A DNA stretch of 64,000 nt from an uncultured Paraglaciecola sp. (lineage in GTDB: Bacteria > Pseudomonadota > Gammaproteobacteria > Enterobacterales > Alteromonadaceae), in NCBI RefSeq assembly GCF_937123705.1, contig NZ_CAKZKO010000205.1, positions 42,451 through 106,450 of the forward strand. The letters are read 5' to 3'. Both the position numbers and the translations under genes were made by a program. How positions within the stretch are numbered: the stretch's first letter is position 1; every line of letters starts with the position of its first letter. Of the stretch, positions 36,748 through 44,369 are shown piece by piece. The notes beneath the pieces are model-generated. The model worked only from the letters and a program-made list of their open reading frames with translations. It was not told the DNA's origin and searched no databases.

Positions 36748-37524
36748 CTATTTTTGCCTACGACGTGCTCCAAAAGCAAGACCTACCAAACCAAGGCCTA
36801 ATAAAACGAGAGAAGTAGGCTCTGGAACATCGATAGATGTGCCACCAAAGTCAGCAGTACCAAATAATTCAAAACCATCATCAGTAGTACCACCACTTTG
36901 GAAAGGTTGGAAGCTAGTACTAAAGACCCAGTCTGCACCGTCAGTTTCAGTGTCGGTATCGAAGTTCTCCATAGCCATACCGCCTGTTACATCTAACAGT
37001 CCAGTACCAGTACCTGCATCAGTGCCACCACCAAAGTCAGTCAAGGTCGCTTGAATGGTACTACCTCCAACAGCATGACCAGCCAAAGATAACCAAAGAG
37101 GACCGTTATTCGCTGTTGTGATGTCATTTGAATCATAGGCAGTGGTTGTATCTACGTAGAAGTTAATCCAACCGCCAGTAAAATCAATCAGGGTATTGGG
37201 TGCGTCAGAAACAGTGTCGACTGTGGATACGAGAAATCCACCAAACTCATAGGTTAATTGACAGCCAGGGCAAAAAGATGCTTCCCCAGTGCCATTCATG
37301 TTTGTGATAATACCGAACCCATTCAGCGTGTTGACTACGTCGTCTCCAGTGCCGAATACGCCATCGCCGCCTGGATCCAATAAGTCTTCAACTAGGTTGG
37401 AATTTGAAGAAAAGTCGAAGATGCTGCCAGTATCCCAGATTACACCACCAACATTTTCCGCCATTGCACCGGTTGATAACAAACCCGATGCAATACAGCA
37501 TAAAAGTGTTTTTTTAATATTCAT
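36748..37524 (-). CDS. PEP-CTERM sorting-domain protein B
   Basis: This is the paralogue of protein A, on the opposite strand. From the ATG at 37524 it is 258 residues, with a signal peptide MNIKKTLLCCIASGLLSTGAMA and a VPEP...ARRRQK tail. A longer frame begins at 37548, but AAGGCG stands eight bases before 37524, and the signal peptide starts there. The last 225 comparable bases before the tail differ from gene A at only five positions without gaps, while the N-terminal halves differ much more. It should be an XrtA substrate. Confidence 0.9.
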   Translation of the reverse strand: MNIKKTLLCCIASGLLSTGAMAENVGGVIWDTGSIFDFSSNSNLVEDLLDPGGDGVFGTGDDVVNTLNGFGIITNMNGTGEASFCPGCQLTYEFGGFLVSTVDTVSDAPNTLIDFTGGWINFYVDTTTAYDSNDITTANNGPLWLSLAGHAVGGSTIQATLTDFGGGTDAGTGTGLLDVTGGMAMENFDTDTETDGADWVFSTSFQPFQSGGTTDDGFELFGTADFGGTSIDVPEPTSLVLLGLGLVGLAFGARRRQK

Positions 37525-37616
37525 AATAATTCGCCTTGTTTTATTCATAAACTAAAAAATCAGTTTAAAACAACAGCTGTACTACAAAATCAGCAAAAAC
37601 CGCTCAGTAAATTTAA

Positions 37617-37632
37617 GGCAATATAGAGGCCA
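37617..37632 (-). promoter_or_regulatory. Sigma-54-like promoter of PEP-CTERM gene B
   Basis: On the minus strand the sequence reads TGGCCTCTATATTGCC, with GG and GC ten bases apart. The -24 box deviates from TGGCAC at its end. It lies 92 bases before the ATG at 37524, almost the same distance as in gene A. Confidence 0.65.
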
Positions 37633-37726
37633 ATATGGATTCTAATAGACTAAGATACTGAAAATAATATGAAAATAAAAAAAGAGTAGAATATCAAAAA
37701 ATTCCAATTTCACAATATGTAAAGAA

Positions 37727-38788
37727 TCACGACACTTTTTTACGCATTGACTCCGAAGATTTGCGGTGACTACGTACTGGCAGTCCTTTTTTATACCCCA
37801 CTCTGAAGAACATTAACGCTTTTGTTGAATGGCTCATCTGACTTGTTAATCCGCTAGCGACTTCTTCAAGTTCGGCACTTAATTTGGGATCGAGAGTGGG
37901 TTTAGCTAATGTCAATACACCCGGCGCAGCGTATGGGTGAACCGACAATCCAAGTTTTGTGGCTTCCAACCAAAATCGTAAAATTTGTTGCCCTGCTTTT
38001 ACAATATCTTGTCGACTTGTGTTTGCAACACTAATTAGACAAAGCGCTGGAGACATTTTTATCGGTAAAGAAACAGAGCGTATAGCTATCATATTACAAG
38101 CACCGATCTTATTTAGCTTTTGCATATTTTTCCATGTATTCATATAGCGAAAAAATGGGCGAGCAAAGGGTTCTATACCTAACATATCCAAAGTCATACC
38201 TTGAGAAGGCGTGGGATCTTGAAAGTTAACGGTTTTAAAAAGTTCATGGTGTAAAGTCTCTGCTTTAAACCTAACTGCTTCTGCTTTTTTTATGAGAGAG
38301 ATGTATGGCGCTATCGCTTTGTTATCGGTGAAGGTAAATAATTCACAATTGTCATCGTTTAAGCTTTTAGATAGTTGATTAATGGTACTTTCGTCTAATT
38401 TTCCCTTAAAAGGAAATCGCCTGTCTGTATGTCTATCTGGTATAAACCTAGCCAGTTCGCAATCACTTGAATTCGTCTTGTTATTTGTTTGGTTAGAAAA
38501 GCTTATTAGAGCAACATGTAAGGGATCTGGATCAGGAAAGTAACTCAATTCAGTTTTGAAGCCTAAGTTTAAAGCTTGTAGTTTTATGGATTCTAGTACT
38601 GCTCCAATCGCTAAATCAGTTAGTACGTAGGTTTTATCGGTGGCTTCACCGCTAAGAAGTGGATCACACCAAATCGATAAGGTTCCTGTAGTATGCCATG
38701 TGAATTGCCAAGGTTGTGAGTTATCTGCTGAAGGCGCTAAAAGGGCCGCCTCTATGATGATGTCTTTAATTTTATCGTCTAACAACAT
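37727..38788 (-). CDS. Nitroreductase-fold FMN oxidoreductase
   Basis: The 353-residue protein begins with APSADNSQPWQF, the FMN-binding signature of the nitroreductase superfamily, and resembles Acg-type and SagB-like single-chain members more than classical NfsB. It is the last gene of a leftward three-gene operon with a LuxI-fold acyltransferase and a ThiF-like E1, separated by 15 and 17 bases. In that context it may oxidise a small-molecule or peptide intermediate (inference). The substrate is unknown. Confidence 0.75.
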   Translation of the reverse strand: MLLDDKIKDIIIEAALLAPSADNSQPWQFTWHTTGTLSIWCDPLLSGEATDKTYVLTDLAIGAVLESIKLQALNLGFKTELSYFPDPDPLHVALISFSNQTNNKTNSSDCELARFIPDRHTDRRFPFKGKLDESTINQLSKSLNDDNCELFTFTDNKAIAPYISLIKKAEAVRFKAETLHHELFKTVNFQDPTPSQGMTLDMLGIEPFARPFFRYMNTWKNMQKLNKIGACNMIAIRSVSLPIKMSPALCLISVANTSRQDIVKAGQQILRFWLEATKLGLSVHPYAAPGVLTLAKPTLDPKLSAELEEVASGLTSQMSHSTKALMFFRVGYKKGLPVRSHRKSSESMRKKVS

Positions 38789-38803
38789 CTGGTATGTCCT
38801 AAT

Positions 38804-39667
38804 CTAAATATTAAATGCCTGCTTAGCAGTGATTAAATTTTTCTGAAATTCTGGGTTTCTATGACCATCGGGGATATGGGTCTGTTCCATTTTATTCATA
38901 TAAGGATCCCAGTGCATGCCTTGTGGAGCGCAGACTAGTTCACCCCTATCCAGCAAAATTTTGATTGCATAAGACCCTGCAACACCGGCACTCATGGTAC
39001 AGCCTATGATAGTTGAAGGCCCGCGTTTTTCCTTTAAGTTTAGTTTGGTTGGATCAACTAGATAGTGACTTTGCAACCCTGCTGGTGCCAGACCAAGATA
39101 AAAACGTAAATATTGCTCTTCTGCAGGGCGTCCTTGCATTCCAAAATACTCTTCGAAGGTCATTTGGCCGGGCATAAAACATAAAAATGCTGTACCCATA
39201 CCGAGGGGGGCTGCGGTAATAGCAGGAATACCTTTTTTGGCGCAAAGTGCAAATACTAAACGTCGAGCATCCATGGCGAAAAAGTCTAGGCTGTCAATGT
39301 ACAAGTCAACACCTCCTAGAAATGCGTCTGCGTTTGCAGTATTGACTCCTTCAGGGAAGCTATTAAGCTCGGCTTCCGGATTGATGTCGGCTAACACTTT
39401 ACTCATAACGTCCATTTTCGATTGGCCCACAGAGGACATCATGGCGCCGACTTGGCGATTGAAGTTTTCCACCCCAAATTCGTCAAAATCTGCCAAATGA
39501 AATTTGCCAACACCTAGGCGAGCCATAGTCAGTGCGTGAATTCCACCCACGCCGCCACATCCAGCAATGGCCACCTTTTTAGTTCTTAATATTGCTTGTT
39601 CTTGTTCAGAGAACCAACCTATATTGCGAGAAAAAGCTTTTTCATAATTAAAGTTCTCAGTGGTCAT
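38804..39667 (-). CDS. ThiF/E1-like adenylyltransferase
   Basis: The 287-residue protein is a single-domain E1 enzyme: nucleotide motif GCGGVGG at residues 36-42, acidic D60 and D62, and N70-R71 of the conserved NRQ segment. Such enzymes adenylate a C-terminal carboxylate (ThiS, MoaD, ubiquitin-like or peptide ends). I see no paired CxxC zinc motifs of ThiF/MoeB, and no ubiquitin-like protein gene nearby. It lies between the acyltransferase and the flavin oxidoreductase genes. Confidence 0.82.
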   Translation of the reverse strand: MTTENFNYEKAFSRNIGWFSEQEQAILRTKKVAIAGCGGVGGIHALTMARLGVGKFHLADFDEFGVENFNRQVGAMMSSVGQSKMDVMSKVLADINPEAELNSFPEGVNTANADAFLGGVDLYIDSLDFFAMDARRLVFALCAKKGIPAITAAPLGMGTAFLCFMPGQMTFEEYFGMQGRPAEEQYLRFYLGLAPAGLQSHYLVDPTKLNLKEKRGPSTIIGCTMSAGVAGSYAIKILLDRGELVCAPQGMHWDPYMNKMEQTHIPDGHRNPEFQKNLITAKQAFNI

Positions 39668-39684
39668 TTATTTACCTTGCTTGG

Positions 39685-40440
39685 TTACGAACCATATGGA
39701 TAAAGGGCTAGCTGTGGGATTAATTGTTTCTCAAGTAGATTGAAAAGCGCTAATACCTCGGAGTTTAAGTTACTTGTAAAATTGTCTCTCGTTAATAAAA
39801 AGAGCGCGCGTGTGCCGTGATGGTCTAATTCATCGCCACATTGTTCGAATTTAAGCCCGAGTCTTTCTAGTCTTCTGCATAACCTAGGTTCAACCACTAC
39901 AAACATATGACTATGGTTGCACATTTTGACCATTGCAATCACACTCAAATATAAACCAATTGCAATGTTTGGGAAGTTACGCCTTTCCTCATCCGAAAAG
40001 GCATTGTTTGCTTTTATATCATTAATAACAAAAGGCTTATTTTTTTCGTTCAAACGCCGCCTGAAACCTGAAGGTACTGATAGTCTTGAAATTTCACCAA
40101 AGTGGCCCCGGGGTAAGCTTTGTGGATCTATCACTTCTTTTCGAACAGTGTCTGCACAATGTAATTCAAATGGTAACTTGCTATTAGGGCTGGTATTAGG
40201 AGGTATAACCAGTCTAACTGTGCCAGCGAAAGCTCCTGTTCTTTTGTGTTTTAACAAAACAGAAAAAGAGTAGGGATCACACTCGTCTAATTCTAGCCCT
40301 TTTGGATTCACTGGCTCCCAGCCTAACTCTTCTGAATAAACAGTGTGGCGAATTCTGTATGACTCTTCCTTCAGCTCTGCTGTGTTAGCTAATACAACCT
40401 CAAAATACAGATCGAAATTTTCAGCGAGAGTGGCTGTCAT
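39685..40440 (-). CDS. PEP-CTERM/exosortase-associated acyltransferase (LuxI/FeeM fold)
   Basis: The 251-residue protein keeps the catalytic pattern of LuxI-type acyl-homoserine-lactone synthases and N-acyl amino acid synthases. R31, Y35, W41, E50, D52 and D55 match LuxI R24, F28, W34, E43, D45 and D48 at the same spacing, and R76 lies near the place of R70. It belongs with the 'PEP-CTERM/exosortase system-associated acyltransferase' group. It should join an acyl-ACP to an amino compound. The ACP at 29149 is a possible donor (inference). It is the first gene of the operon with the E1 and oxidoreductase genes. Confidence 0.85.
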   Translation of the reverse strand: MTATLAENFDLYFEVVLANTAELKEESYRIRHTVYSEELGWEPVNPKGLELDECDPYSFSVLLKHKRTGAFAGTVRLVIPPNTSPNSKLPFELHCADTVRKEVIDPQSLPRGHFGEISRLSVPSGFRRRLNEKNKPFVINDIKANNAFSDEERRNFPNIAIGLYLSVIAMVKMCNHSHMFVVVEPRLCRRLERLGLKFEQCGDELDHHGTRALFLLTRDNFTSNLNSEVLALFNLLEKQLIPQLALYPYGS

Positions 40441-40677
40441 CTAGGTTCCTTAGCTCTATTCTTTTTAACTTAGGGAGCATTATATTATTGTCATTTATTA
40501 ATTTCACTAGGTTAAATTCTAGCATTATTAATAAATATTAAACGGCAGAATGAACGGGTTTCTTATCCTAGTCTCTATTTTTTAATGAGTCATTAATAAT
40601 AAATCGTTTAGCGTCAAAATTTGTGCATAAAACAAAATTCAACCTTATTTAGATTATCAATGCTGCGGCGGCTCTTT

Positions 40678-41520
40678 TTACTTATCGGTATTATTGCCAC
40701 AATGCTTACTTAGTCTTTTAGGAATGAATTCTAATGCTGTTCTAAATCCAATTTCATACAAGGCTTCCTTGTCTTGGGTAGACATATGAAAATCAACAGG
40801 TGATAACTTTCCTGTATTAACAATTATGGTACTTTTCCAATATTGGTCATGTACATATTCTCTAGACATTGCGGTCATGAATGTTCTGATTAGGATCATC
40901 ACATACTGCACTATGGGTAACCAACTTTTTTTAAATTCTTTATCTACTACCTGTTCGCTTTTTAAGCGAAAACATATAATAGGTGTTCCATCACCAGCCC
41001 AATCGTTGAAAATAGCATCTTCCGAGAGAATTGCACCGTCGACTAAAATATGATCTTTGTATGATTTAAAACTAAAAAAAATGGGAATTGACATCGAAAA
41101 GCGTACTGCCTTAGATACTTTCAAACTAGGTGAGTTTTTTTTATTAAAGGTAATTGGACCACCGCCATTAACATCTGTGGCTAATATATGCAGATCTTTG
41201 GGCAAGTCGCTAAATCGTTTTCCTTGTAACTTTTCATCCATCCAGTTTTCGAACGCATCTCCAGAACTTAGACCTCCTTGCAATAGCAGAGTCATTAGAC
41301 TGAATCCCCTAAATTGATTGAAGTCAGTTTCTATTGCTAGTGTCTTTATGTCCTCAAGAGGCATACCAGCACAATATAAAGAAGAAATGATGGAACCACC
41401 CGAGACACCAACTATATGATTAAATTTAATATCTAATTTATGAATAGCATCCAAAATACCGATATGTGCAGATAACTTTGTGCCACCACCGGAGAAAATA
41501 GGTACTATTACTTTTGTCAT
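40678..41520 (-). CDS. Patatin-like phospholipase
   Basis: The 280-residue protein has the patatin dyad: oxyanion loop SGGGTK (10-15), nucleophile S40 in GVSGG, and the catalytic Asp in LVDGAIL near residue 158. It should hydrolyse ester bonds of phospholipids or other acyl esters. No signal peptide is seen. It stands alone on the minus strand, 237 bases upstream of the acyltransferase operon and divergent from the protease at 41667. It could release acyl chains for, or remove products of, the neighbouring acyltransferase (inference). Confidence 0.85.
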   Translation of the reverse strand: MTKVIVPIFSGGGTKLSAHIGILDAIHKLDIKFNHIVGVSGGSIISSLYCAGMPLEDIKTLAIETDFNQFRGFSLMTLLLQGGLSSGDAFENWMDEKLQGKRFSDLPKDLHILATDVNGGGPITFNKKNSPSLKVSKAVRFSMSIPIFFSFKSYKDHILVDGAILSEDAIFNDWAGDGTPIICFRLKSEQVVDKEFKKSWLPIVQYVMILIRTFMTAMSREYVHDQYWKSTIIVNTGKLSPVDFHMSTQDKEALYEIGFRTALEFIPKRLSKHCGNNTDK

Positions 41521-41666
41521 CTAGATGCCTTTTAAAAAATCGTATATCCATTTAGTCACTATAGTTTGTAAGGCTTTATTTTGTAAATAAAGCAAAAATG
41601 CATGTGAAACGCTTAAACTCTGTATATGCTGTTGCTTTTACATAGGTCTAAAAATAGGGAGAAATC

Positions 41667-42431
41667 TTGAAAGGTATTAAGAGTATATTCAGCTTAGTGA
41701 TATTTTTTTTATTTTTTTCAATCGCAAGTCATGCCCATGATATTTCGCAGATTGTGAGTCACGTTAAGCCTTCAATTGTTGGGATTGGTATATATGCGCC
41801 ATTAGGGAGACCAAGTAAGCAACTAAAAGGAACGGGGTTTGCTATTGCGGATGGCACTATTATCGCAACTAATTACCACGTGGTAGATTTGGATCTTGAC
41901 CCCAATAGCAACCAAAAGCTTGTTGTCTTTATAGGTTCTGGCCAAACCAATTCAGCTAGTTTAGCTGAAATTATTGCTACAGATCCGGCTCATGATTTAG
42001 CTCTATTGAAAATAAATACCAAGGTACCGCCTTTGACGCTAAACACCTCCAAACAAGTAGAGGATGGGACAAGCGTCGCCTTTACTGGCTTTCCCATTGG
42101 AGCCGTGTTAGGGCTTTACCCTGCTACTCATATGGGAATGGTCGCCGCATACACACCGGTCGTAACCCCAAGTGTAAATGCCAGTAAAATTAGTATTGCT
42201 ATGATGAAGAGACTTAAAGATCCTTATTTTGTGTATCAGCTTGATGCAACGGCTTACCCTGGAAATAGTGGTAGTCCTGTTTATGATTTGCAAAAAGGCG
42301 GTGTAGTGGCCATTATTAACAAAGTATTTGTTCAGCAAACAAAAGAAGCAGCGATAACTAATCCTAGTGGTATTACCTATGCTATTCCGGTAAAATATCT
42401 TAAAGAGTTGGTTAAAGGTGTAGTAAATTAG
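41667..42431 (+). CDS. Secreted trypsin-like serine protease (DegP-type catalytic domain, no PDZ)
   Basis: The start codon is TTG at 41667, set by AGGGAG five bases before it; the full signal peptide (residues 1-23) needs this start. The mature protein is only a chymotrypsin-fold domain, with H71 (NYHVVD), D110 (AHDLALL) and S201 (GNSGSP). No PDZ domain follows, so it is shorter than DegP/DegS. It should act in the periplasm or outside, possibly on the surface proteins encoded nearby (inference). Confidence 0.85.
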   Translation: MKGIKSIFSLVIFFLFFSIASHAHDISQIVSHVKPSIVGIGIYAPLGRPSKQLKGTGFAIADGTIIATNYHVVDLDLDPNSNQKLVVFIGSGQTNSASLAEIIATDPAHDLALLKINTKVPPLTLNTSKQVEDGTSVAFTGFPIGAVLGLYPATHMGMVAAYTPVVTPSVNASKISIAMMKRLKDPYFVYQLDATAYPGNSGSPVYDLQKGGVVAIINKVFVQQTKEAAITNPSGITYAIPVKYLKELVKGVVN

Positions 42432-42500
42432 AGCGTCAGCTTTATTTACATTTTTAGATTTATAGAATAAAAAAACCTTATAATTCATTGGTTTAAAGTT

Positions 42501-42516
42501 TGGCTTAAATATTGCT
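42501..42516 (+). promoter_or_regulatory. Sigma-54 promoter of the Tat-signal protein / HPr-rel-A cluster
   Basis: The sequence TGGCTTAAATATTGCT has GG and GC ten bases apart and a perfect TTGCT -12 box. It lies 45 bases before the ATG at 42562. It shares its class with the PEP-CTERM promoters. Confidence 0.75.
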
Positions 42517-42561
42517 TATTGATTAAATAAGCTATTAACTGCAAAAAGTAGGTTTTAATTT

Positions 42562-43197
42562 ATGAGTGATTTAAACAAATCTAGTGAAATGGAAGGTTCT
42601 TCGGTTCAGAAGCGTCGTAGTTTCCTGAAAAAATCTGCTACCGGTGCAGTTTTAGTCAGTCTTCCCGCTCAATCTGTATGGGGGGCATGTTCTGTATCTG
42701 GAGCGATGTCAGGAAATTTGTCTCAAAATACAGATAGGCATGACTGTACGCAACCAAGATTGGCCGGTTTATCTCCAGGTTTTTGGAAAAAATACCGTGT
42801 TGGTGCGAATGCAAGTAAATCACCTATACATAGCAAGTTCGAATCAGTGGTTGGCGGCAAGAATTCTTCTTCTGCCAATTGTTATAAAGATATAGTAAAA
42901 GAAGTCGTTGCTAACGAAGAGATGAACTTAGATGCTGAACTTTATTCTGGCCCTGAAAAATTGAATGACGCGCTTGTCCCATCTAGTGCAGGCTTTAATA
43001 TTGCTGGCGTTTGGTTGAATTCTTATTTTGGTTTTTATGGGGATGGCGCTGACGACCATGAAATAGCTGATCAGAGAGCAAACGAAATGTTGTTGTATAT
43101 AACATTTGACGCGATTAAAAACCAAGATGATCCAAATTACGAACCTAAATATAATTTTGAGCACAACAATACGAATTATGTGGGCAGTAATTGCTAA
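42562..43197 (+). CDS. Tat-signal exported protein of the HPr-rel-A cluster, function unknown
   Basis: The 211-residue protein has a twin-arginine signal (KRRSFLKK, residues 17-24, then a mild hydrophobic stretch), with likely cleavage near residue 41. The mature part has a GLSPGFWKK segment (69-77), a form of the PGFWK motif seen in various secreted bacterial proteins. It has four cysteines (43, 62, 107, 211), the last being the final residue. The Tat route implies folding or cofactor loading in the cytoplasm. It precedes a PqqD-like gene by 44 bases and is the best candidate for the substrate of the downstream kinase and nucleotidyltransferase (inference). Confidence 0.7.
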   Translation: MSDLNKSSEMEGSSVQKRRSFLKKSATGAVLVSLPAQSVWGACSVSGAMSGNLSQNTDRHDCTQPRLAGLSPGFWKKYRVGANASKSPIHSKFESVVGGKNSSSANCYKDIVKEVVANEEMNLDAELYSGPEKLNDALVPSSAGFNIAGVWLNSYFGFYGDGADDHEIADQRANEMLLYITFDAIKNQDDPNYEPKYNFEHNNTNYVGSNC

Positions 43198-43241
43198 AGA
43201 TCATTAATATCGCCGGCTCTCTTTAGGTATTCTTCAGACTT

Positions 43242-43514
43242 ATGCAATCTACAAAATACAGAATTAGTGAAACTGTGAGCCGATCCGTAATGGGTGATCT
43301 AAGTGGTATTGTATTATACAGCGAGTATAGTGGCCGTACTGCGTTTTTGCGTGGAGTCGGAAATTTATTTCTACAAGCTGGCGAAATTGATCTCTGTAAA
43401 TTGTTGTTTTCTGAAAGCGAGTTGGGTGATGCATTAAATACAAACTTGAGTCAAGCTAATAAAATAAAACAGTGGCTGCTAGAGTATGGATTTATTGAAA
43501 AAACTGAAAACTAG
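43242..43514 (+). CDS. PqqD-family peptide chaperone, HPr-rel-A type
   Basis: The 90-residue protein fits the PqqD/RRE fold: beta strands near residues 15-40 followed by helices (LCKLLFSESELGDALN, LSQANKIKQWLLEYGFI). PqqD-like domains hold a substrate peptide and present it to a modifying enzyme. It is followed 9 bases later by the HprK-related kinase, which makes the pair the HPr-rel-A signature. Confidence 0.75.
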   Translation: MQSTKYRISETVSRSVMGDLSGIVLYSEYSGRTAFLRGVGNLFLQAGEIDLCKLLFSESELGDALNTNLSQANKIKQWLLEYGFIEKTEN

Positions 43515-43523
43515 GACAAGTCG

Positions 43524-44369
43524 TTGTTAATAAATACAGGATTGTACACCTTTGAAGTCAAAGCAAACCAACATATAGTTCAAAAAGGCATTGATTTTAT
43601 TTATGGTGATGCCGCTCCAACATCCAATCCTCCTGATTTTTGTATTTCGTTAAAATATAGTTCTATATTGCGTAGTATTATAAAACCTCAAGTCTCTTTC
43701 TACTGTGATCAGCACTCCCCTTTTAAGCCCTTAAATGCAACTCAGGCTTACGCTTTGCTGGAATGGGGGTTAAATTGGTGTATAGCTGCTCATGACTACA
43801 CTCGATTGATTGTACATGCCGCTGTTCTTGTAAAAAACAACAAAGCGATCATTTTTCCGGCACGACCAGGCTCAGGGAAAAGTACGTTAACTGCCTACTT
43901 GGCCCTTTCGGGTTGGCGTTTGTATTCCGATGAGATGGCTATCATTGAATTAGAGTCGGGTCTGGTGAATCCTCTTTACCGCCCGGTTTGTTTAAAAAAT
44001 GATTCGATTGATTTAGTCAAAACATGGTTTCCAAAATCCCAAATGACAACTGTTTGCAAAGACACTCAAAAAGGGGATGTAGCGCATTTAAAAGGATCCT
44101 CTTGGAGGAATTTTTCTGAATATGTTCCTGTAGAAATTGTTGGGGTGGTGTTTCCAAAATATAATAAACATAAAGAGCTAACTATTTACCAACTTGATCA
44201 ACTCGATGCGTTTAAGACTTTAAGCGAAAATGCTTTTAATTATGGTGTGATTGGTTATCAGGGTTTTAAGGCTGTTGATCGTGTAATTAAAAAAGCAGCT
44301 TTATTTGAAATTGAATATAATGATCTTAGTGACGTTGAATCATTTCTGTTAGAAGAATTAATTCGATGA
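43524..44369 (+). CDS. HprK-related kinase A
   Basis: The 281-residue protein resembles the C-terminal kinase domain of HPr kinase. It has H98 in VHAAVL, a Walker A loop RPGSGKST at 114-121, and SDE at 135-137 in place of the DD pair. Start is TTG at 43524, with AGGA seven bases upstream. True HprK phosphorylates a serine of HPr. No HPr gene is visible here, so another protein serine is the likelier target. The paeninodin lasso-peptide kinase is a known HprK homologue that modifies a peptide serine. The gene overlaps the nucleotidyltransferase by 4 bases. Confidence 0.85.
   Translation: MLINTGLYTFEVKANQHIVQKGIDFIYGDAAPTSNPPDFCISLKYSSILRSIIKPQVSFYCDQHSPFKPLNATQAYALLEWGLNWCIAAHDYTRLIVHAAVLVKNNKAIIFPARPGSGKSTLTAYLALSGWRLYSDEMAIIELESGLVNPLYRPVCLKNDSIDLVKTWFPKSQMTTVCKDTQKGDVAHLKGSSWRNFSEYVPVEIVGVVFPKYNKHKELTIYQLDQLDAFKTLSENAFNYGVIGYQGFKAVDRVIKKAALFEIEYNDLSDVESFLLEELIR

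Noticed and set aside
35562..37054. Antisense open frames of 98 and 112 codons across the PEP-CTERM genes
   Set aside because: They are mirror images of the coding strands caused by the repetitive composition and the duplicated DNA, not independent genes.
37727..39667. Azoline-forming (TOMM) cluster
   Set aside because: E1-like and flavin enzymes are present, but no YcaO protein or precursor peptide is found.
43524..44369. True HPr kinase/phosphorylase
   Set aside because: The N-terminal HprK domain is missing, no ptsH gene is near, and the neighbours are PqqD-like and NTase genes.
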